From Blastocystis hominis (lineage: Eukaryota > Sar > Bigyra > Opalinata > Blastocystidae), in assembly GCF_000151665.1 (NCBI RefSeq), contig NW_013171823.1:248001-312000 (forward strand): a stretch of DNA of 64,000 nt, read 5' to 3'. Made by a program: the position numbers and the translations under genes. This document shows, piece after piece, positions 47,227 to 58,705 of this stretch (position 1 is its first letter; each line of letters opens with the position of its first letter). A model generated the notes under the pieces. That model ran no database searches and had not been told where the DNA came from. It saw nothing but the letters and a program-made list of their open reading frames with translations.

Positions 47227-50200
47227 ATGGACAGCAAACTACGCGAGATCATCCAAAGAAGTCAGCTCCTGTCGATGCAAACGTCAGGCCAAGGAACCAC
47301 TCCAATTCAGGTAGATGAAGGAAGTTTGTTAAAACAAAGCGAACTCCGGCGTTCATTCAATCCGTTGAACAGAATGCGAAGTTTGGAGAAGAGCGACCTT
47401 CGACCCATACTCGAGACAATGCGTAAGTGTGTTTTCGTGATTGGTGAGGATAAGTCATTTGTTTTGGATGGAAAAGGGAGTTGACACTTCAAAACTCGGC
47501 AAATTGTTGGAGGAAGGACGTTCCAAGTTGTCTCTCGCACATACATCGAGTGTGAATGAATATGACGTTGAAGGGTGCTTCCTTATGTGTTTTTGTGATG
47601 TGCAGTCATATTAACGAATACCACGAGAATGCCATCCTGTCGACTCTGGACGAGTCCCAGGCAATGTTTGAGAGCAGCGCCTCTCAGCGAATTTGGGACA
47701 TGATGGACAAAGAATTCGAAGCAGCAAAAACGAGCATTCTCGAAAATGAGCGAACCAAAACATCGATTCACTTATCACCTCCTTTATCCAGTAGATTCAT
47801 TCATTCATTCATTCACTCATTTCCCAGACAATCTTCCTCTCAACACACGCAAACTCGTTACTCCTCCCATTCTCTCTAGTACGTATCAGCAGTTTCATCA
47901 ACCACAGGTCAAAACCCGAACGATGACATCTCGAAAGCCGTTCTCTTCGAGAACGCCATGTCCACCATTTTCGAGGCCATTTGCGCCCACGAAACGCCCA
48001 ATGTGGCGGGAATTCTCCTCAACGCCCTCCGCGAATCCAAACAAGACGTTCTCTTTTTAATATATTTTCTCTCATTTCTAGCTGAGCGGCGAAATCTTCA
48101 CATGGAACTTGCTGATTCGACAGCTCGAGCTGGACGACTCCGACCCCTACGTTCTCGAACAACAGTTTTTCCCCCGATTTTTGTCAACCGCAGCGCGCCC
48201 TTCCCGCAGAAATCGCTCGCTCGCAACGCGCTGCTCTTCCTCTGCGAGCAATTCGAGGACTACATGCGTCGCGTCGTCATCCGCGCTCGTTCCATCGCAG
48301 GTTTCCACGTTTCCACTTTTTGAGGTGTTCAGCACTGCCGTCATCAAATCTGGTGGCGCTGTGCGAAACGTACTGCTCGGTTCTCTCGCAGGGCGACGCG
48401 TCGTCGATGCTGGAGCGCGACAGTCGCTCGGGGCAGCCGCTGTGGATGCTTCTCTTCGCGCTGCTGCGCTCTGGCTGCACGCGGGACGTCATCGAGGGCT
48501 TCCAAGACGACATTCTGCGCCATGGCGGCGCGGTGGGCCACGACATTTACCGCCTTCTCATCGCCTTCGTCGAGTAGTTGATTTGTGTTCCTTGTGTTCC
48601 AGTGAGCTGCATCGCGAGCCGCGGAAATCCGAGATTTCCGATCTGTCTGCGATGATTTCCCGTGTGCGTGGGACGTACCATCGCCTTATCGGTTCTGGGT
48701 GTGACGACATGCACAAGTAGGCAATGCTTTTTTTATTTTTTAATCTTTTTAAATCTTTTTTTAATCCTTCTTTTTTTTCTTATCTTTTTAATTGGTTTTT
48801 AAATCTTTTTTTCTTATCTCTTTAAATTCTTTTTTCTTTTTTAATCTTTTTTATTCCCATAATTTTCTAACCAACTCCCTCAGACTTCTCCTTCTCTCGC
48901 TGCTGAGCCACGAAAACCCCTTCGCTTCCAGCCCCGTCATTTCCCAGAGCACCGGGGAAACCCGGATCCCCCAGAGCGAAACGCTCGTCACCATCCAGGA
49001 CTGGCTCTGGCACAAGCTCCTCTCCATCTTCGGTTTCCACGTTTCCACGATTTGAGGAATAGCGAACGAGACGGTGTTCTACGCGGTGCGTGAGCGCGGC
49101 GAAGCGTTCCAGCTGGACGGGCTGCGTCGGCGGATCCTGGACTGCGGCGCGGAGCACTTCGACCCGCGCGGAACCACGCCGTTCTCCTTCGTGGAGAACC
49201 TGGTGATCGTGGGCTGCTGGCGCGAGGCCGTGGAGTACCTGCTGCGTCAGCACCACCTGCTCTCCGCCACGCACCTCAGCCTGGTGCTCTACTGGTACAA
49301 CGTCCAGCCCTCGCTGACGCGCGAGCTTTTCATCACCTGCGTGCTCCGCGCTCTGCCTCTTCTCTGGACCCACCTCGCTCTCTGCGTCGCCTACTGCGCC
49401 GTTCTGCGCGAGCCCGCCTTCCGCGACGACCTCCTCGTCGTAGACATCCCCGCGGTTCTTCACTCTAGATGGTCATCGTGGGGTCCGGTCAGACCGCCGC
49501 GCTGGTCGGAGAGAAACTCCCGCAGGGCGATCGCCGCCGCGGCCTGCTCCGGAAACTCTTGTCGCGGGAGGAGCTCGCGCTCGTGGCGCGCGCAGCCGCG
49601 GCGCAGCTGGCGGTAGGACCGCGGAGAAGGGCCGATGGGTAGACGAACAATGAGTGGAGACGTGCGCTGGAACTGTTCGTGCTGTGCGACAACTTCGACA
49701 GCGCCGCCGCGCTGCTCATCTCTCACACTGCGGGCACTCTAGCCGGACGACGCGGAGCTAGCGAAGCTGGTAGTGCGAGCAATGCAAGCAATGCAAGCAA
49801 TGCGAGCAATGCTGGCGAGCTGAGTGAGCTGGGAAAGCAGATTGATGCATTTGTGGAGAAGGCGGAGCGGAGCGCGAAGAATGATCTGTCGCAGCAGAAT
49901 CGCTTCGTGCTGTCGATTTTGAAGGACGTGATCACGCTGTTTATGTCGATTGATGCGAACCGGATGGAGGAGGCGCTGGAGGTGCTGCAGCACATCCCGC
50001 TGCTTCCGAACAGCTGCGAAATGCTGGAAATCCGCAAGAGCGTGGCCAATCTGTCGGGTGTGCCTAATTGCGTGCTTTCGCTGATCCCTGAAGTGCTTTT
50101 GAGCGCATGCACCTGCATCTGCTATTACTACAACCAGTTTAAGGCTCAATATGTATCTCTATTGTGGAAATGGTGAACTGTAGTATGTGGCTGTGGACGA

Positions 50201-50345
50201 CGAGGAGAAGCGGGGAATTCAGGAGCGGATGAATTACTACAGGCAAATCATCCAGAGCTACGAGCAGTTTGTGGGTAGTTTAGGCATCCGCGTGCCACCG
50301 GGCATAAATGATAAGTTGTCCCAAATAGTTATTAATATGTCCTAA
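47227..50345 (+). CDS. Nucleoporin Nup93/Nic96-like
   Basis: A scaffold protein of the nuclear pore inner ring. Conserved patches: 'ALCETYCSVLSQGD', DIYRLLIAF, IQDWLWHKLLSIF, YGAEHF-type CGAEHFDPRGTTPFSFVENL followed by WREAVEYLL, HLLSATHLSLVLYWY, ELFVLCDNFDSAAALL, and 'QQNRFVLSILKDVITLFM' with EEALEVLQHIPLLP, which follow human Nup93 in order. About ten introns, mostly 27-58 nt; one near 48718-48881 is about 164 nt and T-rich. Two introns, at 48302-48333 and 49027-49056, share an almost identical 5' half. A SNASNASNA repeat (about 49775-49815) interrupts a loop. The middle (48100-48320) is the least certain. TAA at 50343. Confidence 0.82.
48718..48881 (+). other. Long T-rich intron in the Nup93-like gene
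   Basis: GTAGGCAATG...CTCAG joins HK/LLLLSLLSHEN in phase. It consists of repeated TTTTTAATC and TTTTTTCTTATC runs, about five times longer than its neighbours. Confidence 0.7.
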
Positions 50346-50389
50346 TTATTTTCTCTGTTTGAGGCTACATATATTAATTTATTCTTTCA

Positions 50390-51782
50390 ATGCAGTACCT
50401 TTCTGACTCTTTTGACCGCCTCAGTTTTTTTTGTTCTGTACCTCCTTGTGCGCCAACTCAACAGATGAAGGGCCCAAATAACCACAGTACTACCATCGCC
50501 TTCGTTGAAGAGGGTAGTGTTTTGGCCCTTGCTAGCCAGGAGCCAAGCTCTCTTGAAAGCAGTAATGATGAATTTAGCAGCAATATTGCAAATTCATCAT
50601 TTACTGGTGAGGAGAGTGCTCATGGTTTTTGTAATACTGGAAGCTTGGACCTAAAGCAGGGAAGCAGAATTGTTTTCCCAACATATCCGTTTGATATGAA
50701 CTGCTCTTTCCCTGATGATTTTACTAGTGGTTTGGGGAGTGTGGATGAGTTTTCTGACCATTGTATCAATGACACACTGAGTGATCTAACCACTTCGTCG
50801 GACCTGGTAGATTATTCAAGTGATTTCAGTCTCCCATTGGAATTCGGTACGGAATTCAGTGGGGTGGTCAGCCCATCGAGTAATTGTGTTGGTGCGCTCA
50901 AGGACTTGCCCTTGGAATACTCACAATGTGATTGTATTGAACCTAACGGTTATAGTTGCACAAATAACTCTTCTGGATCTTATGGAGCTGAGGATTCACG
51001 TGGATCAAAGGGATCAGACTATTCATCTGATCAGAGAGATTCTGATGAATACCATGATCCCATGAGAAGTGATGTGTTGATTAGTAATTCGAATCAACAC
51101 TCTCTCTCGACCTCCCTCCTCCTGGATCAAAGAGATATTTGTGTTACCATGGGCATTGAAGGATATGTCAACCCGGTTCCTTATTGTTTTCCTTCGGGTG
51201 CTGACATCCTTACAGATCAAGCAGAAGAGGTCTGCCAGGAGCCAGATGGTTATCGTACTTCTTTTAATGCATCAGCCTCAGCCTTACCTTCATTAGATAA
51301 TTGTTTCTTACCTTGCACTTTTTCAACTGGCGAAACTCTTTGTACTACTAGTGACAATTGTAATTCTTTTTGTATTGTAAGGTTTTCTGAGAGTGCGTGA
51401 CGCTTAGAAGCCCAGAAAGACTAGAAGTTCCTCAAAGGCTTCTAGAAAGCGTAAAGACCATCCCAAGACCAATGTAAACTTACGAACTGTACCAATTAGA
51501 AGGTCAAAGGGATCCGATGATTATAAGGATGACACTGTAGTGAGGTGTCGTTCTCCCTATACTCCAGAAGTTCGAAGAAGGTTGGACCGTTTTATGGAGG
51601 AGCATGTGAATTATCCGTATGCGATAAAGGAAGAAAAGAAGCAATTGATGTTTGCAACTGGACTCAGTGAACATCAGATTACTCAATACCTGTCCAACTA
51701 TCGCCGCCGCCGCCTTCCAAAGAACAATATCAAGTTTAAGCGATCGAAGTATAATATGAAAAATAATCCTAAGAAACATTGA
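50390..51782 (+). CDS. Homeodomain transcription factor, TALE-like
   Basis: A nuclear DNA-binding protein. A long Ser/Asp/Asn-rich acidic N-terminus (about 330 residues, for example DEFSDHCINDTLSDLTTSSD) looks like an activation region. A 31-nt intron (from 51376) leads into a basic segment (KPRKTRSSSKASRKRK) and the homeodomain: YTPEVRRRLDRFMEEHVNYP, YAIKEEKKQLMFATGLSEHQ, ITQYLSNYRRRRLPK. The 'NYPYAIKEEKKQL' part fits the three-residue-extended TALE class. In the recognition helix, Asn51 and Arg53 are kept but the usual Trp48-Phe49 are Tyr-Leu. TGA at 51780. The N-terminal exon uses an unbroken ORF, unusual for this genome. Confidence 0.82.
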
Positions 51783-51833
51783 GGGATTATTAGTTCATAC
51801 CAATCAATTATTATTATTATTAATATTATTCTT

Positions 51834-52717
51834 TTACAGAAATATTCTTATTCTATTTCTATAATATTTACTGTTTGTTGTTTGTTGGAACAAGGATCTG
51901 AACAGAGACAAGTTGAATAATCTCCTTTGGAGAGCCCGTTGTTTGGCTCGACATTCACTCGGATATCTAAGACCCTTAGAAAGCGTTAATATAACCAAAT
52001 TACATTTTTGACTTTCCTCCAACTCCACTTGTCGCCCCTCTCCCGGGAGCTTCTCTACCACCTTTCTGAATACCGTGTCTATGTTATAATTACATTTTGC
52101 GGAGGACTCAAAGAACATGGCATTGTTATCTTCCGCCAATTTTTGTCCTTCTTCAATCGTTACTGCTCTAAAATGATACTACAGCAGAAAATCCAAACCG
52201 GCTGTCACTCAAGTCCGTTTTATTGCCCACAATTACCAGAATGACTTCATCGCGTTGATCCCTCACATCCCTCACCCATTTCATCACATTGTCAAAGGAG
52301 CTGCGACTTGAAATATCATACACGATGACAGCTACTGAGGAGTCGCGAATGTAGCTTGGAATCAAGCTTTGGAATCTTCTACTATAACGACCCTCTTCTC
52401 AACTACTACTCCTGTCCTGCTGTGTCCCATAGCTGCATGCGAATAGGACGGTTGTTGTAAAGGATTGTTTTCGACAGAAAGTCGATCCCAATCGTGGACT
52501 ACATTGCACGGACATATTAGCTGTACTTGGTATGTTGGGTCAAAACTGTCATAGATGAACCTTGTGATAATCGATGTTTTTCCTGTTCCAGCATCTCCTA
52601 AAAATACGAATTTATATCTTTCGGATGACTTGACCCACGACTGTAGTACTTTTCGACAGGAGAGATGGGTTGAACCGTCTCTCCGCAAATCTTTTTTTCG
52701 TCATCTACCACTTGCAT
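51834..52717 (-). CDS. Rab GTPase, Rab6-like
   Basis: Directs Golgi vesicle traffic in the family. Spliced from [20 protein letters not shown] through [20 protein letters not shown] (P loop), [12 protein letters not shown] (switch I Thr), [20 protein letters not shown] (switch II), [13 protein letters not shown] (NKxD) and [19 protein letters not shown] (SAK). '[10 protein letters not shown]' and '[14 protein letters not shown]' wording is Rab6. Introns of 28-31 nt interrupt near the P loop, after TYQ, inside GQE/R and after DSR. The expected C-terminal Cys pair is not found: after ELEESQK the frame either continues to 51834 or splices on without a prenylation motif. The true end is open. Confidence 0.82.
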
Positions 52718-53433
52718 TGAATAACTCAATACTGTCAAATATTTGAATTCTTCACGAAGGGTTTGATAACTTCGTTTGACACTATTACGAGTGTTTGCTT
52801 GACAATAGGAATTAGGCGAGCTTATGCATGCACTCTCTCTGCGATGGACAATTTATGATTGGTAATATGATTATTTTTCTTCATTGTGCATGCTAGAGTC
52901 CATTCGTGTTGTTCGAATTGTTTGTGGTACTTTTTGATCTTTTAATACAGTATCCTATTTTCTTTTATTGGAAAATACAATCCCTATCTTGAAATCGATC
53001 GATATTAAGCATCATATGCTGTTTACAATATGTGTTTTTTACACAAATCGCTGTTCGATCCTTTTTTGTAAGATCGTAAACGATTTCATTCTTCTGGTTC
53101 GCAAGTCTATTAAGAGTTTTATTCATCTCTACCACTTTTATCACCATGACACGAAAAGGTATAAACACATCCTAAATTTGCATAATTTCACTCTCCCTTC
53201 ATTCTTACGACATATATACAACCATTCGAGCTATACTCCAAAGGATTTATCTTCATCATGAGAGTCCAGCTCCAATATTCATTTAACATTGCACATAATG
53301 TAGAAATGAGTAGACTCATACGATCTACATGTACAAAACAATGATTGTAATAGGTGGCGGTTCTGCTGATTGGACGGTTTCTCTTATTCCTCAGATTCTC
53401 ATTATTCGTTGATTCAAAGAGAAGGCGTCGGAA
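52718..53433. other. Intergenic, nothing recognised
   Basis: AT-rich spacer between divergent genes (Rab6-like, minus; transporter, plus). A plus-strand ORF at 52968-53261 shows no coding character. Confidence 0.6.
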
Positions 53434-55006
53434 ATGTCAATCAAGAACCCCATCGATATGTTTTGGACAAGCTCTATCGAGCCACGGATCTTTCTGTTGT
53501 ATTTTCTCATCCAGATTGGTCAGGGTTTGCCATGGAGTGCGGTATCGCTGATGCTCACGCGCGACATTGTACCGAGCGTCTGGACGGTTGCTTATGAATA
53601 GGGTTGCACATACGAGCAGATGAATGAATATTATTCGATTACCTATTTGCCTTGGAGTTTTAAGGTGTGAGTACCGCTCCTTTTTCATCACTAGCTTGTG
53701 TTTGGTTACATTTCTGATTCTCTTCCCATGCTTCATCATCGTCGTGTTCCCTACTTTGTGTTCTACTCGATCTGTGTGACCATTTCGTTTTGTCTCTACG
53801 GCTTGCTCGCCCGAAGCTATACAAGTGCTGTAGTGATGGGAGTCATTCTCGCGTCTGCGGAATGCGGAGCGCAGCTCATGGTGGACACTCTCGTGGTCGA
53901 GCGTGTCGTCAAAGAAACCGATGACGAAGGTCAAGGTCAGAGTCTCGCCATGGCCGCCAAAACGGCGGGTACCGTCGTAGCCACAATCCTCTCTCTCCTC
54001 CTCATGCTTGTTTTCCTCTCTTTTTCTCCCTCTCAACGGTAGAAAGTGCACGACGACGGCACGCCGGTAATTCCCTACAAAAGCTTCTTCTTCATGGCGG
54101 GTCTTCCCTATTTCATCGCTGCCATCGTGGCTCTCAAGATCCAAGATCGCGTTGTCACGCAGCACGTACCCTCCTTCCGCTCTCTCCTCACCTTCCAAGT
54201 CCTTTTTGAACACCATCACGGAGGGCAGCAAGCTCATCTTCTGCGGCAAGCGCGGCCTGGACGCGATGTCGAAGAACAAACCGCTCTTCCCGCTGATGCT
54301 CTTCCTCATTCTGCGCTCGCTGATCCCCTCCACCACCACCAACATCTACGCCTTCCTCTCCTACAACGTCAGCGTCCAGCCCTGGCAGTACAACACGCTG
54401 AACATCTCCACGTCCGTCGCCTCGCTCCTCGCCTCCTTCCTCTACCATCGCTTCCTCGTCGGCAAAAACCTTCTCGTCGTCGTCGTCGCCACCACCATCG
54501 CTGCCTGCCTCACCGGCATTCTGCAGATCTACATGGTCAGCGGACTCTTTAACGGAATCACGCTCTTCTGGGTCTGCATCGTCATCATGGACATCAACTC
54601 CATCGCATCGCAGATGGCATTCATCCCGCTCCTCATCCTCGTGTCCAAAGCGTGTCCCACTGGCTACGAGGCCTCCATGTGGGCCATTTTCTTCTCGTTA
54701 AACGACCTCGCTGGCTCGATGGGAGGCAAATTCGTACGGGTGCGAGGAAAGCGTGAATTGTAGAGTAGCATGCTTACTGGATATTATGGAATTACGCAGA
54801 AGGATTATTCGAATCTGTACAAGTACTGCATTAGCTGTTCATTGATGTCGCTGCTGCCGCTGCTGTATTTGATTGTGATTCGAAACTACTTCATGGTGGT
54901 GTCGGAAATGAGCGACGATCGACAGGAACTGCGAGGCAATCTGAATCTGTTGAAGAATGAAGAGTTGGAGATTAGCATGCAGAAGACTGTGTATTCTCCC
55001 ATGTAA
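53434..55006 (+). CDS. BT1/folate-biopterin transporter family membrane protein
   Basis: A 12-helix major-facilitator-type carrier. Starts MSIKNPIDMFWTSSIEPRIF. Introns of 30-34 nt (from 53566, 53666, 54009, 54164, 54736) give a continuous chain: LLYFLIQIGQGLPWSAVSLM, SFKLVFGYISDSLPMLHHRR (family motif K..YG..SD..P..G.RR), GVILASAECGAQLMVDTLVV, RSLIPSTTTNIYAFLSYN, TGILQIYMV, 'ACPTGYEASMWAIFFSLNDL' (P.G.E.S.F....S..N). The 'D..P......R' and 'P.G.E' motifs are those of BT1 carriers of trypanosomatids and plants. The substrate could be folate, pterin or another compound. GC-rich compared with neighbours. TAA at 55004. Confidence 0.85.
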
Positions 55007-55019
55007 AGAAAGGAAATGG

Positions 55020-55090
55020 ATTGCTGGGATTGCTGGGTTTGCTGGGTTTGCTGGGGCTGTAGTTTGGTTTGGTTTGGTTTGGTTTGGTTT
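55020..55090 (+). repeat. Simple repeats in the transporter 3' flank
   Basis: Three to four copies of (G)ATTGCTGG/GTTTGCTGG followed by five copies of TTTGG (GGTTTGGTTTGG...). The G/T-rich run is reminiscent of repeated, imperfect TGTTTGTT-like elements. Confidence 0.75.
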
Positions 55091-55391
55091 GCTCGATTTT
55101 TTGGTTGTGAGTTGTTTGTTGGAGTCAACGCGGATCGAAAAGGACTTTATGCTTTGAAGAGTGAAGAAAGATTTTGAAATCAACGCAGTCCAATCCTCAC
55201 ACCCCAGTTTATATGATATAAAAATCCAGTATCACAGTGTATGAATCGTTCATTTCGATCCTTCATATCCATTTTCAAAGATTGTTCCCTCATTTTTCCT
55301 CCACCTCCTTTTTCCTCCTATTCTTTCTCTCTTCTTTCTCTTCTTCTTCCTTTTCTCAACATTCCACCCTCTCCCCAACTCTCCTATCTCC

Positions 55392-55399
55392 AACAAACA
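55392..55399 (-). terminator. TGTTTGTT 3'-end element of the MORN gene
   Basis: T(55404)-GGAA-TGTTTGTT on the minus strand; the motif itself lies within the genomic reading frame. Confidence 0.75.
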
Positions 55400-55403
55400 T
55401 TCC

Positions 55404-56423
55404 ACAGCATTTCAAAATACTTATATTCGTGCTCCACATGCATCTTCGGCTCCTTATACTCCGTAACCACATCCTTCGACCCCACTTTCATCCTCATAAA
55501 CTCCACTCCCATGAACTTGTACATCACGCCATTCCGCGGCGTCGTCCCCGAGACTTCGCCCACAAACACATCTCCATTATAATAGAACAAATATCCCAGG
55601 TTCTCGCGGTCCACGATAAACACGCCCTGATCGAAGAAAAAGTTCCTTCCCGCCAGCGGCTCGACGCCGATGACAAAATTCCTGGCGTTCTTCGCCGACG
55701 GAATTGCCGCCAAAAATGCCTGGACGTCATTATTTGCTGCGGGGAAGTAGCCGGACACGAAGAACCCGTTCGGGAACACCAGCCTGCCCATTCCGTACAG
55801 CTCGCCGTTCACAAACGTGCCGCATTGCAGCACGCCGTTGGGCTGATGGCGGATGCCCGATGTCAGAAGACCGTTCGCGAAATCGCCTTCTTCGATCAGC
55901 TTGCCGCCGGAATAGCGCTTTCCACGGCCGCTGTAGACGCCGTCTTTGAATGATCCGTCATAGACCGCGAGGCGGGTAGCGAGGTCGTAAACGGTGCCTT
56001 TGCCGTCAGGCTCGCCGCACTTGAGCTCGCCAACATAGAGAAGGGAGGCGGAAAGACGGTACATGCCTTCACCTCTCTCAGGGAGCTGCACGCGAGGCGC
56101 TCTCATGAAATTCAGGGTCGAGACGGTGTTCACCGTGCTCGCGTTCAACTCTCTGTAGTTCGTGCTGTATCCTACGATCCTGATTCAAATAGGTGCGGAT
56201 CCTACTTCTGTATCGCTCGGCGCTAAGACTTTCATCAATCGCTTTCATTTCTTCCTTACTAGACATAACGACATTACCACTCACCTTACTATTTATCCTT
56301 GTGAGTTTCGATGAACTGTTTGTCGCTTGCACTAAGATATTCGATGATATCCTTCGATTTGCGATAAAGGTCCATGAACGTTTCTCTCTCTTTATCCACC
56401 ACGGGATTTTCCTCAACCTGCAT
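55404..56423 (-). CDS. MORN-repeat protein
   Basis: Spliced start M-Q-RETFMDLYRKSKDIIEYL with introns of 28, 31 and 34 nt. A helical N-terminus is followed by about six MORN units: LLYVGELKCGEPDGKG, 'YDGSFKDGVYSGRGKRYSGG', LIEEGDFANGLLTSG, LQCGTFVNGELYGMGRLVFP, NGFFVSGYFP, YYNGDVFVGEVSG. MORN arrays often bind membrane lipids or scaffold cytoskeleton. The frame reads through the signal to TAG 55384, but T 55404 (first base of TGG) is five bases before TGTTTGTT, so the protein should end ...EYKYFEML. Confidence 0.82.
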
Positions 56424-56609
56424 TCTGACTCAAAATAGCGACAATCTCCTTGTAAGGAAAAGAAATAATAAGGTCATTTACTCAGGTTATTTGTCTCTTT
56501 TTATACATATATTTCTTTTTCCTGAAGGATCTTGCAGCGTTTGAAAGCAGAAATTGTAGTACTGTCGTCAAACCGCACAATTATATAAAACAAACAGATC
56601 CAAAACCAT

Positions 56610-58548
56610 CTAAAAAAACAAAGGCGACCATTTGTCCGATGCCTCGTAAACAAAGCGCCATCGCTTCGTGTACTCCACTGCATCGTTCAGAGCGTTCAAT
56701 ACATTCATCAGCGGAGGACTTACCAGATTGTCGGAGAACTCGCGCCGTTTCAAATAGAACTTTCCCCTCGCGTACAATTTCTCGGCGTCATCGCGACGAT
56801 CTTGCTTTAGCCACTTCGAGTGATACGTTGTCACGCTCACATAGTGCATGCGAGACATCCAGCCAATGTTCGAAAACCACATTTCATAAAAATACGGCGG
56901 ATTGCACTCGATCAACGTCGAATGCGGCGCGGTAAACAGCAGATTCACTAATGCGGAACCATGCGGGGAGAACACCAGATCCGATGAATAGAATAGCTGG
57001 ATTTGGTCCTTTACGCTCAGACCATCCATCGTAGAGAATTTCATCGCGAGATCCTACACCATTACTTCATGCCCTTTCATAATACTGGGAATCGGTTCAT
57101 GATCGCTTTCTTTAGCTTCTTGGGGTCTCGGAACCCTCTCTTCTTCTTTCGATCCAAAAACAACAGTGTCAGTTGGTTCGGACCGAGATGTCTGGACTCC
57201 ACACTGGCATAACGGTACGCCGTTCCCTTCATCAAGTCTTGCGAGGCAAAGCCTGCAAACAAGCCACCATCGTTGTTATACGCACAGCGATCCAGCAGGG
57301 TCTATTTCACAGCGAACTCACACCACTACCACAGATCGAAAACAAACGCCTCGTTTCAGTTTAAACGCATCCGCAAAATGCACATTCGGCCTCAACTTTT
57401 TCGGATACAACTCTAACAAAAGCTGGAGATAGGTTTTGGACCATGCGAATTCATTGTCCTTAAACAGTGGCAAATACCAATCTGTAACTTCCGGGTAAAA
57501 CTCCGGATAGCGTAGTTTCAATAAAGCCTGGTTTACGGACTCCGCGAAGTGTCCGATATGACGTGTTAGGTACGGTTGGGACACGAAAAAATGTCCGTTT
57601 TCGATCCAAAGGGTCGTGTTTGGGAGCTTTTTGTATTGCACATTGAATTTGTATTCCCACCGAAAGCCTGCTATTTACGTTCCCGCGGTTATTCTACTCT
57701 GTTTGGTGGGGTATCGAAAGCGAAACGTCCCGCCCTCGAAGAAAAAGTTCCAGACGTGCGAGCTATCAATGCAAATATTGTGTGCGTCGATAAACGGACT
57801 GTTGCTTCCCTTAATGAACCGAATTTGGTATTTGGAGTACGAAGCATGCCGCGCTTTTTCGTTGCTGGAGTTTCGATTGGATTCGCTGAGAGAGTGAAAA
57901 GAAGAGAAGGAGAGAGTACGAGGCGATGTAGTGCTGCTGGAGGGAGTCGAGGAAGGCTTGGTAGGCGGGTTCCCTGAAAGTGAAGAAAGGAGGGAAGCAA
58001 AACCATTGGTCGCTGGAAAACGAGTAGCCCTTCGTAAACCAGGCAGATTCGTCAGGTAGCAGCGAGGAGATGAGAAGGCGGGTTGAAGAGACGGAGAAAT
58101 CAGGAGAGAGGAACGCTTTGATCGGGGAAGGAACGTGATCGACCAGAATGCCGTAACTCTCCCGAAACAGGAGATCGGTTGTTGTCTTAAACTCTGAATG
58201 ACTCACCATATCCTTTTCCCTTGAAATGTCCTCCTCAAACGAAGTGGGAAGTTCAGAATCATCAAGAGAAGGTTGGTCAATCTCCTCCTCTTCCGAAACT
58301 GGACTACCTTCAGCGTCCACTATTTTAGATAAAGTAGAAGGCAGGTTTATTCTTGTTTGTTGAAAATCACGTTGAGACGTTTTCACAGGAAATAAAGTAC
58401 TCGAATCAGGTTCAGAAATTAAAATCTTTCTCAGAGAATCACGGGCTGCGAGGGATAGAGTTCCCTGCCGCCGATAGCTCATTCCAGTAAGTACAATCGA
58501 AACACAAAGGGAAATGAGCACAACACCAAATATCAGTAAAGTCTTCAT
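56610..58548 (-). CDS. GT61-family (DUF563) glycosyltransferase
   Basis: A type II Golgi or ER membrane enzyme: short tail, anchor LLIFGVVLISLCVSIVLTG, then a Ser/Glu-rich stem. The catalytic part shows LWIENGHFFVSQPYLTRHIG, HFAESVNQALLKLRYPE, then LTLLFLDRKKKRGFRDPKKL and the hallmark IQLFYSSDLVFSPHGSALVN followed by 'LLFTAPHSTLIECNPPYFYE' (GT61: ..D..VGPHGAGL.N..F..P...V.E..P). EOGT and plant xylosyltransferases are relatives. Several short introns between 57040 and 57960 are needed and not all were fixed. ATG 58590 is an alternative start. TAG 56610; TGTTTGTT follows in the 3' flank. Confidence 0.82.
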
Positions 58549-58705
58549 ACTCCTCGACTGATACAAACGATTGACTAACAAACACTCCAAACCTCACTAG
58601 TTTCCACAACGTTATACCCCTGATTCCTCGCAAACCCCCAAAACTCCATCCAGTTCCAGAAGAAGCCCTTGTCATACGGGTTTCGAAAGTGTCCATTCTA
58701 CATCA

